A stretch of DNA of 64,000 nucleotides from Olivibacter jilunii. GTDB lineage: Bacteria; Bacteroidota; Bacteroidia; Sphingobacteriales; Sphingobacteriaceae. Position numbers and translations under genes: made by a program. This document shows positions 30,011 through 38,574 of the stretch, piece after piece. The notes beneath the pieces were generated by a model, which made no database searches, was not told the origin of the DNA, and saw nothing but the letters and a program-made list of their open reading frames with translations. The stretch is from positions 124,001 to 188,000 of the forward strand of contig NZ_LR027848.1 of NCBI RefSeq assembly GCF_900607235.1, in the 5' to 3' direction. The first letter of the stretch is position 1. Each line of letters starts with the position of its first letter.

Positions 30011-30064
30011 TGTCTTTAATATGATTAAACAAGCTGTCTAATGACAGCATTCATGATACCTAAA

Positions 30065-30868
30065 TTAGTTTTTTCCCTTAGGAGCTCCACCACGGTTGCC
30101 ACCACGTCCGCCACGGCGATCGTTTCTTCCACCACTTCTGCGGTCGTTGCCACCTCTGTTACGATCTCCACCGCTAAAGTTGCTGGCACCTTCACCTCTA
30201 CCTTTAACATTTCCTTGACCTACATTCGGAGATAAATCACGCTTACCGTATACTTCTCCTTTACAGATCCATACTTTAACACCTATTTTTCCATAAGTAG
30301 TATGGGCTTCTGCCAATGCATAATCAATGTCGGCACGGAAGGTGTGCAAAGGAATTCTTCCTTCTTTGTATTGCTCGGTACGAGCCATTTCCGCACCACC
30401 TAAACGACCAGAGCACATGATTTTGATACCCTCTGCGCCCATACGCATGGTAGAAGCGATTGTGGTTTTCATGGCGCGACGGAAAGAGATACGAGCCTCT
30501 AACTGCTTCGCTACTCCATCAGCTACCAATTGAGCATCTAATTCCGGACGTTTAATCTCAAAGATGTTGATCTGAACATCTTTCTTTGTAAGCTTCTTAA
30601 GCTCTTCTTTTATCTTATCAACTTCCTGACCGCCTTTACCGATAACGATGCCCGGACGAGCGGTATGGATAGTCACGGTAAGACGTTTCAATGTACGCTC
30701 GATAACAACTTTTGCTACGCCACCTTTAGCGATACGAACAGAAAGATATTTTCTGATCTTCTCATCTTCAACTAATTTATCGGAGTAGTTGTTGCCACCG
30801 AACCAGTTAGAATCCCAACCTTTGATGATTCCTAATCTGTTACCTATTGGATGTGCTTTTTGTCCCAT
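30065..30868 (-). CDS. rpsC: 30S ribosomal protein S3 with RGG-like C-terminal extension
   Basis: S3 lines the mRNA entry channel and has helicase-assisting activity in the 30S head. It has 267 residues. The KH domain is visible as [20 protein letters not shown] (residues 73-92), and the C-terminal domain has [20 protein letters not shown] and [20 protein letters not shown]. From about residue 212 an extension of 55 residues rich in Gly, Arg, Asn and Ser follows ([22 protein letters not shown]). E. coli S3 is 233 residues. Such disordered basic tails occur in Bacteroidota S3; RNA contact is the likely role. It follows rplV after 9 bp. Confidence 0.98.
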   Translation of the reverse strand: MGQKAHPIGNRLGIIKGWDSNWFGGNNYSDKLVEDEKIRKYLSVRIAKGGVAKVVIERTLKRLTVTIHTARPGIVIGKGGQEVDKIKEELKKLTKKDVQINIFEIKRPELDAQLVADGVAKQLEARISFRRAMKTTIASTMRMGAEGIKIMCSGRLGGAEMARTEQYKEGRIPLHTFRADIDYALAEAHTTYGKIGVKVWICKGEVYGKRDLSPNVGQGNVKGRGEGASNFSGGDRNRGGNDRRSGGRNDRRGGRGGNRGGAPKGKN

Positions 30869-30877
30869 TTCTCCTAA

Positions 30878-31312
30878 TTAGTTTTGTGGTTCAGTAGTTT
30901 TGCTGTCAACAACAATGGTTACGTGGTTAGAACGCTTGCGGATTCTATAGCCACGACCTTGCGGTGCAGGTCTTAATCTTTTTAATTGACGGCCGCCTCC
31001 AACAGATACTTCTTTTACATAAAGTTCACTATCTTCAACGCGCTTATCTTCGTTGTTCGCTTCCCAATTCTTGATCGCTGATAACAACAGCTTCTCAACC
31101 CTTAGGGCAGCTTCTTTATTTGTATATTTCAGAATATACAATGCTTTCTCAACTTTTTCACCTCTGATAAGATCCACTACCAAACGCATCTTACGTGGAG
31201 ACGTAGGGCAGTTTAATAATTTGGCAGTAGAAGCACCACCCTTCTGTGCCTGCTCTTTTCTTTCTCTTATCAGTACAGATTTTTTCTTCTTTACGTTATT
31301 TGTTGCTTCCAT
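30878..31312 (-). CDS. rplV: 50S ribosomal protein L22
   Basis: L22 has a globular part on the 50S surface and a beta-hairpin lining the exit tunnel (a macrolide-resistance site). It has 144 residues; the first 30 are a basic extension ([20 protein letters not shown]) not found in E. coli (110 residues). The core has [20 protein letters not shown], and the tunnel hairpin is [20 protein letters not shown]. It follows rpsS after 6 bp. Confidence 0.98.
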   Translation of the reverse strand: MEATNNVKKKKSVLIRERKEQAQKGGASTAKLLNCPTSPRKMRLVVDLIRGEKVEKALYILKYTNKEAALRVEKLLLSAIKNWEANNEDKRVEDSELYVKEVSVGGGRQLKRLRPAPQGRGYRIRKRSNHVTIVVDSKTTEPQN

Positions 31313-31318
31313 TGCCTA

Positions 31319-31585
31319 TTATTTTTTCTTTTCAGCGTGACCTCTAAATGTTCTAGTTGGAGCAAACTCCCCCAATTTATGGCCAACCATGTTCTCGGTT
31401 ACATACACCGGAATAAATTTATTTCCGTTGTGAACTGCGAAGGTATGACCAACAAAATCAGGTGAAATCATAGATCTACGTGACCAAGTTTTAACAACTG
31501 ATTTTTTATTGGTTTCATTCATAGAAAGAACTTTTCTTTCTAAGTTATGATCGATATAAGGACCTTTTTTAATTGAACGAGCCAT
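31319..31585 (-). CDS. rpsS: 30S ribosomal protein S19
   Basis: S19 is in the 30S head and pairs with S13 in bridging to the 50S. It has 88 residues, starting [20 protein letters not shown], with the signature [20 protein letters not shown] and [20 protein letters not shown]. It overlaps rplB by one base (TAATG-type junction), indicating coupled translation. Confidence 0.99.
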   Translation of the reverse strand: MARSIKKGPYIDHNLERKVLSMNETNKKSVVKTWSRRSMISPDFVGHTFAVHNGNKFIPVYVTENMVGHKLGEFAPTRTFRGHAEKKK

Positions 31586-32409
31586 TATTTTTTCCTTCTC
31601 TCAATGATGTAACGATTCGATGTTTTTTTCTTTGACCGAGTCTTGAAGCCTTTTGCTAACAAGCCCTTACGTGAGCGTGGATGACCTCCGGATGCTCTAC
31701 CTTCACCACCACCCATAGGGTGATCTACCGGGTTCATAGCTACACCACGAACACGCGGACGGCGGCCCAACCAGCGTTTTCTACCTGCCTTACCTAACAC
31801 TTGGTTAGCTTTTTCGGCATTCGAAACCGCCCCGATTGTAGCAACACAGGTTGATAAAATCATCCTGGTTTCGCCGGAAGGCAATTTAATGATCGCATAT
31901 TTACCATCACGAGCAGAAAGCTGAGCATAAGTTCCGGCACTGCGCGCAATAGATCCACCCTGTCCCGGATTCAACTCGATATTGTGGATGATCGAACCTA
32001 GCGGAATATTTTTTAATGGTAATGTATTTCCTACTTCAGGGGCAACTTGTTCGCCGGCAACAATTGTCTGACCAACTTGTAAGCCCTCCGGAGCAATAAT
32101 GTAACGTTTTTCGCCATCTACATAATGCAACAAAGCAATACGTGCTGTACGGTTTGGATCGTATTCTATAGTGGCTACTTTTGCGGGGATATCTTTTTTA
32201 TCGCGTTTAAAATCTATCAATCGGTATGATTTCTTATGTCCCCCACCGAGATAACGCATAGTCATTTTACCGGTATTATTTCTACCTCCTGACTTTTTGA
32301 TTTTAACGACTAATGATTTTTCAGGTACATTAGTTGTTACATCGCTATAGTCAGCTCCTACCCGAAAACGAGTACCTGGAGTAACCGGTTTGAATCTTTT
32401 AACTGCCAT
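31585..32409 (-). CDS. rplB: 50S ribosomal protein L2
   Basis: L2 is a primary 23S rRNA-binding protein close to the peptidyl-transferase centre and needed for subunit joining. It has 274 residues. [20 protein letters not shown], the [20 protein letters not shown] segment and the conserved [17 protein letters not shown] (residues 220-236, with the catalytically studied His) are present. It follows rplW after 6 bp. Confidence 0.99.
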   Translation of the reverse strand: MAVKRFKPVTPGTRFRVGADYSDVTTNVPEKSLVVKIKKSGGRNNTGKMTMRYLGGGHKKSYRLIDFKRDKKDIPAKVATIEYDPNRTARIALLHYVDGEKRYIIAPEGLQVGQTIVAGEQVAPEVGNTLPLKNIPLGSIIHNIELNPGQGGSIARSAGTYAQLSARDGKYAIIKLPSGETRMILSTCVATIGAVSNAEKANQVLGKAGRKRWLGRRPRVRGVAMNPVDHPMGGGEGRASGGHPRSRKGLLAKGFKTRSKKKTSNRYIIERRKK

Positions 32410-32415
32410 TTCTAA

Positions 32416-32706
32416 TTATATAGTACTGTAAAAGTCAATAGTTTCACCATCTTTCAATGTAATGATGGCTTTCTTATATTTAGGAGCACGGCCCGAGATA
32501 TTCCCTGCTTTTGTGTAACGGCTCTTGGTCTTTCCGCAAACAACCATGGTGTTTACAGACTCCACATTAACGCCGAACATTTGTTCAACTGCAGCTTTGA
32601 TCTGTATCTTATTGGCTCTATGGTCCACCTTAAATGTATAGCGATTCAACTTTTCTGTTAAAAGTGCCGCTTTTTCTGTTAATACGGGTTTCTTAATAAT
32701 CTCCAT
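32416..32706 (-). CDS. rplW: 50S ribosomal protein L23
   Basis: L23 lies at the tunnel exit and docks trigger factor and SRP. I use the ATG at 32706 (MEIIKKPVLTEKAALLTEK), giving 96 residues and avoiding overlap with rplD, whose stop is 1 bp upstream. The core NRYTFKVDHRANKIQIKAAV and VEQMFGVNVESVNTM is diagnostic. Confidence 0.98.
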   Translation of the reverse strand: MEIIKKPVLTEKAALLTEKLNRYTFKVDHRANKIQIKAAVEQMFGVNVESVNTMVVCGKTKSRYTKAGNISGRAPKYKKAIITLKDGETIDFYSTI

Positions 32707-32707
32707 G

Positions 32708-33337
32708 TTACTTGGCAAATGCCTCCTCCAATGTTTTAACAGTCTCGGTAGTCAACAAAAGTTTACCTGCATTTAATACGTCGTAGGTATTAATATCAGC
32801 TGCAGTAATCACTTTTGTTTTTTTCAAGTTTCTGCTAGATAAATAAACATTCTTGTTCAAAGCCGGTAAAACCAATAGGGTTTTCTCGTTCGCTACGTTT
32901 AAGTCGTTCACAAGCTTCACATAGTTTTTAGTTTTGATAGAATCGAAATTCACTTCATCCAAAACTACAATGTTGTTCTCTTGTGCTTTGTAACTTAAAG
33001 CAGATTTACGAGCTAAAGCTTTTAACTTTTTGTTCAATTTGAAGCTGTAATCACGGGGTTGAGGACCAAAGATACGGCCACCACCGTTGAACAAGGGTGA
33101 CTTAATACTACCGGCACGGGCTCCACCAGTACCTTTTTGTTTGTGTAATTTGCGGGTAGAACCGGCAATCTCGTTACGTTGCTTAGATTTGTGTGTACCT
33201 TGACGTTGATTAGCCAAGTACTGCTTAACATCTAAATAGATAGCGTGATCGTTGGGGGTTACACCGAATACCGCTTCAGGAAGTTGCACCTTGGCACCTG
33301 TTTCTTTACCTGAAATGTTTAAAACTTGTACTTCCAT
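32708..33337 (-). CDS. rplD: 50S ribosomal protein L4
   Basis: L4 binds 23S rRNA domain I, and its extended loop reaches the exit tunnel; in E. coli it also represses the S10 operon. It has 209 residues with [20 protein letters not shown] in the tunnel loop (residues 62-81) and [19 protein letters not shown]. It follows rplC after 4 bp. A small leader hairpin upstream of rplC is a candidate control site, unproven. Confidence 0.99.
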   Translation of the reverse strand: MEVQVLNISGKETGAKVQLPEAVFGVTPNDHAIYLDVKQYLANQRQGTHKSKQRNEIAGSTRKLHKQKGTGGARAGSIKSPLFNGGGRIFGPQPRDYSFKLNKKLKALARKSALSYKAQENNIVVLDEVNFDSIKTKNYVKLVNDLNVANEKTLLVLPALNKNVYLSSRNLKKTKVITAADINTYDVLNAGKLLLTTETVKTLEEAFAK

Positions 33338-33341
33338 CTTC

Positions 33342-33959
33342 TTATTTATCTACGATTACGTAAGAACCCTTTGCACCCGGAACCGAACCGCTAACAACTA
33401 GCAAGTTTTTCTCTGGGTACACTTTCAACACTTGTAAGTTTTGAACCTTAACGCGGTCGCCACCTGTGCGGCCGGCCATACGCATACCCTTGAATACGCG
33501 AGAAGGCCAAGATGAAGCACCTAATGAACCCGGTGCACGCATACGGTTGTGCTGACCATGGGTTTGGCCACCTACACCACCGAAGCCGTGACGTTTCACA
33601 ACGCCCTGGAAACCTTTACCTTTAGAAGTACCTACTACATCGATATAATCGCCTTCAGCGAATATATCAACTGTAACAACATCTCCAAGATTTTTCTCCT
33701 CAGGGAAAACCTCAAATTCTACCAACTTACGCTTAGGCGTTGTATTTGCTTTCGCAAAGTGCCCTTTCAATGATGCGGTCGTGTTCTTCTCTTTCTTTTC
33801 GTCGAAAGCCAGCTGGATTGCTGTATAACCGTCATTTTCTACCGTGCGTATCTGCGTTACCACGCACGGGCCAGCTTCGATTACCGTACAAGGAATATTT
33901 TTTCCTTCGGCATCGAAAATGCTGGTCATTCCTACTTTTTTACCAATGATTCCTGACAT
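33342..33959 (-). CDS. rplC: 50S ribosomal protein L3
   Basis: L3 is one of the first proteins to bind 23S rRNA, and its extension reaches the peptidyl-transferase centre. It has 205 residues, starting [20 protein letters not shown]. The central [20 protein letters not shown] and [20 protein letters not shown] (residues 115-155) carry the Gln that is methylated in many bacteria. It is the first gene of the cluster here: a strong promoter stands directly upstream and rpsJ, its usual partner, is absent. Confidence 0.99.
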   Translation of the reverse strand: MSGIIGKKVGMTSIFDAEGKNIPCTVIEAGPCVVTQIRTVENDGYTAIQLAFDEKKEKNTTASLKGHFAKANTTPKRKLVEFEVFPEEKNLGDVVTVDIFAEGDYIDVVGTSKGKGFQGVVKRHGFGGVGGQTHGQHNRMRAPGSLGASSWPSRVFKGMRMAGRTGGDRVKVQNLQVLKVYPEKNLLVVSGSVPGAKGSYVIVDK

Positions 33960-33985
33960 TTTATTTAATTTCTATTTTTGTCCAT

Positions 33986-34003
33986 CGAAGCAGTAGGGCT
34001 TCG
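33986..34003 (-). promoter_or_regulatory. Leader hairpin before rplC
   Basis: CGAAGC (33986-33991) and GCTTCG (33998-34003) enclose AGTAGG in the roughly 65-nt 5' leader of the S10-spc-alpha transcript, 26 bp before the rplC start. It could be a binding site for autogenous control by a ribosomal protein such as L4, but no known motif is recognised. Confidence 0.4.
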
Positions 34004-34034
34004 TTCAAGACATACTAATCCCACAAAGGGACGG

Positions 34035-34065
34035 CAAAGATAGAAAACTTCCTTTAACTATCAAA
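34035..34065 (-). promoter_or_regulatory. Sigma-A promoter of the ribosomal protein cluster
   Basis: On the minus strand TTTG (complement of 34062-34065), exactly 19 bases, then TATCTTTG (complement of 34035-34042). Both elements are perfect matches to the Bacteroidota -33/-7 consensus. It places rplC as first gene of the transcript. Confidence 0.88.
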
Positions 34066-34153
34066 TACTTAGCGAATTATTTTTTTAATTTTCTTGATGC
34101 GGGGAGCACCTTATTCGCTCTAGAAATTTTTTTTATTGAAATGATCTTAGCCA

Positions 34154-34816
34154 TCAAAGGCCTTCACTTGCCTCTTTTTGCTTGCTTTTACCCCTTAACA
34201 TCTCAATGAGAGGCGGTAATAGCGACAGCAGAATAATCGCAAATATCACATAGGTGAAGTTATTCTTTATAACGGGCAATCCACCAAAATAGTATCCTAA
34301 AAACAGAAAAGACGCTACCCAAAGGCAACCGCCCACTACGTTGTACGAGGCAAACTTGCCATAACTCATCGTGCCGATGCCTGCAACAAAGGGTGCAAAG
34401 GTTCTTACAATAGGAATAAAACGAGCATAAATAATGGTTTTACCGCCATGCTTAATATAGAAGCGTTGCGTTTTCTCCAAATACTCCTTTTTTAAAAGTT
34501 TATACTTTCCACTGAAGGCAACCGGACCTACATATTTACCTATATGGTAATTAACCAAGTCGCCCAATACAGCGGCAATGATCAGCAGTACGCACATTAG
34601 GAAAATATTCAAGTCCGTATCCGGCTTAGCAACAATCGCCCCCGCTGCAAAAAGCAAAGAATCGCCGGGCAGAAAGGGTGTTACCACCAAACCGGTTTCT
34701 GCAAAAATAATTAAGAAGAGTATTAGGTACGTCCACGTCTGGTACTCATTGACAATCTCTACGAGGTGCTTGTCGATATGCAGGATGAAATCAATGATTG
34801 AGCTAATTACTTCCAC
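34154..34816 (-). CDS. DedA/VTT-family inner membrane protein
   Basis: This is an integral membrane protein of 220 residues of the DedA superfamily; members act as lipid transporters or flippases (undecaprenyl phosphate, phosphatidylethanolamine) and support membrane homeostasis. Visible motifs are [20 protein letters not shown] (reentrant helix with Glu and Pro, residues 39-58), [20 protein letters not shown] (residues 130-149, with the conserved F/Y-x-R and R) and G-rich [14 protein letters not shown]. Five to six membrane spans are expected. It lies 29 bp after dnaN on the same strand, so it is probably co-transcribed with it, and ends before the promoter of the ribosomal cluster. Confidence 0.93.
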   Translation of the reverse strand: MEVISSIIDFILHIDKHLVEIVNEYQTWTYLILFLIIFAETGLVVTPFLPGDSLLFAAGAIVAKPDTDLNIFLMCVLLIIAAVLGDLVNYHIGKYVGPVAFSGKYKLLKKEYLEKTQRFYIKHGGKTIIYARFIPIVRTFAPFVAGIGTMSYGKFASYNVVGGCLWVASFLFLGYYFGGLPVIKNNFTYVIFAIILLSLLPPLIEMLRGKSKQKEASEGL

Positions 34817-34845
34817 GTATTCTTCTTTTTTCCGAAATGACTAAA

Positions 34846-35970
34846 TTATCCTTGACTGTTCAGCATAACCGGCATCACCAGCATGAGTATGTTTTCATTT
34901 TCTTCCTCTACCGCAGGCAATAACAGACCGGCACGGTTTGGTGTACTCATCTCAAGGACAACTTCTTCACACTCCAGATTGCTAAGCATTTCGATTAAAA
35001 ACTTGGCGTTGAAGCCGATCTCCGTATCCTCTCCCTCATATTGACAGCTTAAGCGTTCATGTGCTTCGTTGGCAAAATCCAGGTCCTCTGAAGAAATATT
35101 GAGCTCGCTACCGGTTATTCTTAAACGTACCTGATGCGTCGTTTTATTAGCAAAAATGACAACCCGTCGAAGTGAGTTCAGCAACAACAAGCGATCAATC
35201 GTTAATTTATTGGGGTTTACCTGCGGAATGACTGCTTCGTAATCCGGATAACGTTCATCGATCAGGCGACAAATTAAATGGATATTACCGAATTTAAAGA
35301 AAGCACTGGTATTGTTATATTCAACAGCAACATCAACATCTTCTGAAGGTAAAGAGCTTTTTAGTAAAGTCAGTGCCTTCTTTGGAAGAATCATGGATGT
35401 TACCTGCTCTGATTTAACGTCTGCTCGACGGTAACGTACGAGCTTGTGGGCGTCAGTAGAAACAAAGGTTGTATTTTGGGGTGTTAGCTGGCAAAGCACA
35501 CCGGTCATCGCCGGCCGTAGCTCATCGTTGCTTACAGCAAAAATCGTTTTACTGATTGCCTCCGATAAAACAGACGCCGGAATACGGACGGTAGACGGGT
35601 TTTCGACAACGGGGATTTTCGGAAAATCATCGGCATTTTCGCCACTCAATTTATACTTTCCATCACCGGCGCTGATTTCGATCGCAAAAGTCTGTGTATC
35701 GACTGAAAATGCAATCGGTTGGTCCGGCAGTGTTTTCAAGGTTTCGATTAAGATCTTAGCGGGAACGGCAACCTTACCTTCTTCTTTCGACTCTACCTGT
35801 AAAGAGGTTATCATGCTCGTTTGCAGGTCGGTAGCCGAAATTGTAAGTGAATTATCTTTTATCTCAAACAGAAAATTCTCTAATATTGGCAACACAGTGC
35901 TGCTACTTGATGCACCATTTACGGCTTGTAATTGTTTAAGTAAAGTTGAAGTTGAAACGATGAATCTCAT
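34846..35970 (-). CDS. dnaN: DNA polymerase III sliding clamp, beta subunit
   Basis: The beta clamp encircles DNA and gives processivity to DNA polymerase III. I use the ATG at 35970 (MRFIVSTSTLLKQLQAVNG), giving 374 residues as in the family; an in-frame start at 35991 would add seven residues but lies on the other side of the -7 element. The three clamp domains are visible, with LPALTGVLCQ-type region RPAMTGVLCQLTP and DERYPDYEAVIPQ, ending in LLLPAVEEENENILMLVMPV. dnaA is not adjacent, so this is not the classical dnaA-dnaN origin locus. An AraC-type regulator lies upstream on the same strand and dedA downstream. Confidence 0.98.
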   Translation of the reverse strand: MRFIVSTSTLLKQLQAVNGASSSSTVLPILENFLFEIKDNSLTISATDLQTSMITSLQVESKEEGKVAVPAKILIETLKTLPDQPIAFSVDTQTFAIEISAGDGKYKLSGENADDFPKIPVVENPSTVRIPASVLSEAISKTIFAVSNDELRPAMTGVLCQLTPQNTTFVSTDAHKLVRYRRADVKSEQVTSMILPKKALTLLKSSLPSEDVDVAVEYNNTSAFFKFGNIHLICRLIDERYPDYEAVIPQVNPNKLTIDRLLLLNSLRRVVIFANKTTHQVRLRITGSELNISSEDLDFANEAHERLSCQYEGEDTEIGFNAKFLIEMLSNLECEEVVLEMSTPNRAGLLLPAVEEENENILMLVMPVMLNSQG

Positions 35971-35976
35971 ATCTGT

Positions 35977-35984
35977 CAAATATA
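35977..35984 (-). promoter_or_regulatory. -7 element directly before dnaN
   Basis: TATATTTG on the minus strand (complement of 35977-35984) is a perfect TAnnTTTG, ending 6 bases before the dnaN ATG. A start of transcription at the usual distance would fall on or next to the ATG, so the mRNA may be leaderless. No clear TTTG -33 motif is seen. Confidence 0.5.
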
Positions 35985-36025
35985 ACGGCAATGATAATAA
36001 AAAGAATGGAGAAAGTTAAAAAAAG

Positions 36026-36841
36026 TTATGAGTTGTCCCGTCCGCTCATCATATTCATCTTGATGTACTCACTTGGGCGAACACCAATTATTTTTTGAAA
36101 TGTATTGCTGAAGGTGGGTAAGCTACTATAGCCTACTTTAGATGCAACCTCATTAATGGATAATGACTTCTCCAACAGGAGTTGGAGGGCTTTCAACATG
36201 CGTAAAGCGGTTAAATACTGAATAAAGGACATGCCTAAGTCCTTTTGAAAGAGCCGCGAGAGCGAACGCGGGCTGAAACCAAACCCGGTGGCCAGATCGT
36301 TGAATAAAAAATCCTTACCCAAGTTCTCCTCTAAATACACCGTAACTTCTTTCAGGCGCTTATTTTTGGCTAAAGGCAACGATAAGGGCAGCGAAAAGTT
36401 ACTGATCTGTGGCAGTAGTACCTTAAAAGCATCCACAATTGTATAGGCTGTTCTATCTTGTGGGTCGATATGTCCGGTCCATCGATGCGTGAACAGCATA
36501 AGTTCCAATAGCAAATCGTTTACCGGATGGATACTGGTATTAAAATAGAAAGCATCGTCAGTGGCGTAAATCGGAAAATAGAGATTTCGCATAATCACTT
36601 CAGGCGAGCTCGGATGAATGCTGTGTTCCACGCCGGGGGCAATCCACATATAGTGTCTGGCAGGAAGGAAATACGATTTTTCTTGGGTTTTCACAAATAC
36701 AACGCCTCCTTCGGTATACAAAAATTGTCCCTTTTTGTGATGATGGCTGGGTATAAATTTCTCACCCATCTGGTTATGATAACAATATATACTGTCTTCT
36801 TTTTTATCTACGTCTGTGATGTAATATTTTTCGCCTGTCAT
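36026..36841 (-). CDS. AraC-family transcriptional regulator
   Basis: This is a predicted DNA-binding regulator of 271 residues. The N-terminal cupin-like sensing domain (residues 1-140) contains PSHHHKKGQFLYTEGG and PARHYMWIAPGVEHSIHP. The C-terminal double helix-turn-helix domain covers residues 168-265, with LATGFGFSPRSLSRLFQKDL and VASKVGYSSLPTFSNTFQKI, ending GVRPSEYIK, the AraC signature. It is divergent from a CoA-transferase gene across 170 bp, which makes that gene its most likely target; the ligand is unknown. A TATATTTG -7 element (complement of 36867-36874) precedes its start. Confidence 0.93.
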   Translation of the reverse strand: MTGEKYYITDVDKKEDSIYCYHNQMGEKFIPSHHHKKGQFLYTEGGVVFVKTQEKSYFLPARHYMWIAPGVEHSIHPSSPEVIMRNLYFPIYATDDAFYFNTSIHPVNDLLLELMLFTHRWTGHIDPQDRTAYTIVDAFKVLLPQISNFSLPLSLPLAKNKRLKEVTVYLEENLGKDFLFNDLATGFGFSPRSLSRLFQKDLGMSFIQYLTALRMLKALQLLLEKSLSINEVASKVGYSSLPTFSNTFQKIIGVRPSEYIKMNMMSGRDNS

Positions 36842-36866
36842 ACTGATTGATCACGAAGGTACAGAA

Positions 36867-36874
36867 CAAATATA
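36867..36874 (-). promoter_or_regulatory. -7 element of the araC-type gene
   Basis: TATATTTG on the minus strand is a perfect TAnnTTTG, 25 bases before the regulator's ATG. A -33 TTTG is not found at 19-21 bp. The remaining 137 bp towards the CoA-transferase gene show no clear -7 element. Confidence 0.45.
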
Positions 36875-37011
36875 ACAAACACATCTTTTTTGGCTACCCT
36901 CGATAAATCTATGTCTACCAAAAATAAACAGGACGATCGTAAAAATGGTATAATTGTAATATTTTAAAACGCTTGGGGCTAAATTATTATTTCCTAAATA
37001 AACAAATAACT

Positions 37012-38508
37012 ATGCATACCGATAGAATAAGAAACACCTCTTTGTTGGATCGGGTAAAAGAGGTAAGCGAAGTATTGGATTTATTTCAAGATGGGATGGT
37101 GATAGCCTCCAGCGGCTTCACCAAAGCAGGCGACAGTAAGGTTATTCTTCCCGCTTTGGCAGCGAACAACACCTCACGTCCTATAAAAATCACACTGATT
37201 ACCGGTGCGTCTTTGGGTCACGAAACAGATGCTAAACTCACAGAAGCGGGTGTCTTGGCTCGGCGCATGCCTTTTCAGGTAGATAAGGTATTACGGAAAG
37301 CCATCAACCGGGGCGACGTATTATTTGTGGATCAAAACTTAAGTGAAACCAGCGAAATGCTGTTAGATCATCATCTCCCGGAGATTGACATCGCAATTAT
37401 TGAAGCAGCCTATATTACCGCTGAAGGCGGAATTGTGCCCACCACTTCTGTTGGTAACTCGCCCATTTTTGCCGATAAAGCAAAAAAGGTGATCATTGAG
37501 ATTAATACAGCCGTACAGACAAATGTACATGGCTTACATGATATTTACCTTCCTGAGGCCTATCCCAATCGTAAAGCCATTGAGATTTTTCGACCGAACG
37601 ATCGCATTGGATCCGCTGTTATCAACGTCGAGCCCGAGAAAATTGCAGCCATTGTATTGAGTCATCAACAAGATAGCCCTGCCGATATTGCAGTAATTGA
37701 TGATAAAACTGCTGCTATTGCTCATCATTTAATCGACTTCTTTACCGAGGAAGTAAAAAACGGTCGTTTGTCAAAATCGCTGCGTCCTTTACAGGCAGGC
37801 ATTGGTAAGGTAGCTAATGCCGTGCTTACAGGACTCGCGGAAAGCGACTTTGAAGGGCTCACCATGTTCTCGGAAGTACTGCAAGACAGTGCTTTTGATT
37901 TAATTGACGCAGGCAAACTTACCTTTGCTTCCGCAGCTTCCATTACCGTATCCGCAGCGTGCTACCAACGGGTTTTTGACAATCTTGAAAAATACAAAGA
38001 CAAGGTGGTATTGCGCCCACAGAGCATTAGCAATGCCCCGGAAGTTATCCGGCGCTTGGGCATCATCGGCATCAATACGGCTATTGAATTCGACATCTAT
38101 GGCAATGTAAATTCTTCGCATATTGCGGGAACACAGATGATGAATGGCATCGGAGGTTCGGGCGATTTTGCCCGCAATGCGCATATTAGCATATTTGTCA
38201 CGCAAGCGGCCTCTAAAGAAAATAAAATCTCCCATGTGTTGCCGATGGTAACGCATGTCGACCACAATGAACATAATGTAGATGTTGTGGTAACCGATGT
38301 AGGTTATGCCGACCTACGAGGCTTAGCGCCACGAGAGCGAGCACTTAAGATTATTGGAAACTGCGTGCACCCGGATTATAAAGAAGAGTTGCAATCTTAC
38401 TTTGATCGCGCCGTCGCCGAAATTGGTGGTCAAACACCCCATCTCTTGGATGAAGCTTTCTTATGGCATAAACGATTCAGGGAAAACGGCTCCATGAAAG
38501 CTCGTTAA
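37012..38508 (+). CDS. Acetyl-CoA hydrolase/transferase family protein (succinyl-CoA:acetate CoA-transferase-like)
   Basis: This is a class I CoA-transferase of 498 residues, probably moving CoA between succinate/acetate or similar acids. The ATG at 37012 (MHTDRIRNTSLLDRVKEVS) fits the family N-terminus; the longer frame begins at a non-ATG codon. The N-terminal half contains SSGFTKAGDSKVILPALA. The C-terminal half has VLRPQSISNAPEVIRRLGI, followed by EFDIYGNVNSSHIAGTQ and NGIGGSGDFARNA, the glycine-rich loop that closes over CoA. The Glu in IEFDIYG is the plausible thioester-forming residue, but I did not align it. It ends with GNCVHPDYKEELQSYF. Divergent from an AraC-type regulator, which may control it. 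Confidence 0.92.
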   Translation: MHTDRIRNTSLLDRVKEVSEVLDLFQDGMVIASSGFTKAGDSKVILPALAANNTSRPIKITLITGASLGHETDAKLTEAGVLARRMPFQVDKVLRKAINRGDVLFVDQNLSETSEMLLDHHLPEIDIAIIEAAYITAEGGIVPTTSVGNSPIFADKAKKVIIEINTAVQTNVHGLHDIYLPEAYPNRKAIEIFRPNDRIGSAVINVEPEKIAAIVLSHQQDSPADIAVIDDKTAAIAHHLIDFFTEEVKNGRLSKSLRPLQAGIGKVANAVLTGLAESDFEGLTMFSEVLQDSAFDLIDAGKLTFASAASITVSAACYQRVFDNLEKYKDKVVLRPQSISNAPEVIRRLGIIGINTAIEFDIYGNVNSSHIAGTQMMNGIGGSGDFARNAHISIFVTQAASKENKISHVLPMVTHVDHNEHNVDVVVTDVGYADLRGLAPRERALKIIGNCVHPDYKEELQSYFDRAVAEIGGQTPHLLDEAFLWHKRFRENGSMKAR

Positions 38509-38520
38509 TTACAGAACTGT

Positions 38521-38570
38521 CTTCCCGACACACGGAAGCAGCTCTGATTTAGGAAAGCGGAAACACCGCT
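38521..38570. terminator. Two small hairpins between convergent genes
   Basis: CTTCC (38521-38525)/GGAAG (38534-38538) and AGCGG (38556-38560)/CCGCT (38566-38570) lie between the CoA-transferase and gldFG stop codons. Neither has a strong U-run, so a terminator role is tentative. Confidence 0.35.
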
Positions 38571-38574
38571 CCAT

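Noticed and set aside
30025-30210. 61-codon frame overlapping the S3 tail, and its plus-strand counterpart at 30041.
   Set aside because: Both follow from the Gly/Arg-rich low-complexity tail of rpsC; codon and residue patterns (Val/Ala/Thr/Glu repeats) are artefacts of it.
36973-37011. Longer N-terminus for the CoA-transferase.
   Set aside because: It starts at a non-ATG codon in a region with no coding signal; the ATG at 37012 gives the family N-terminus.
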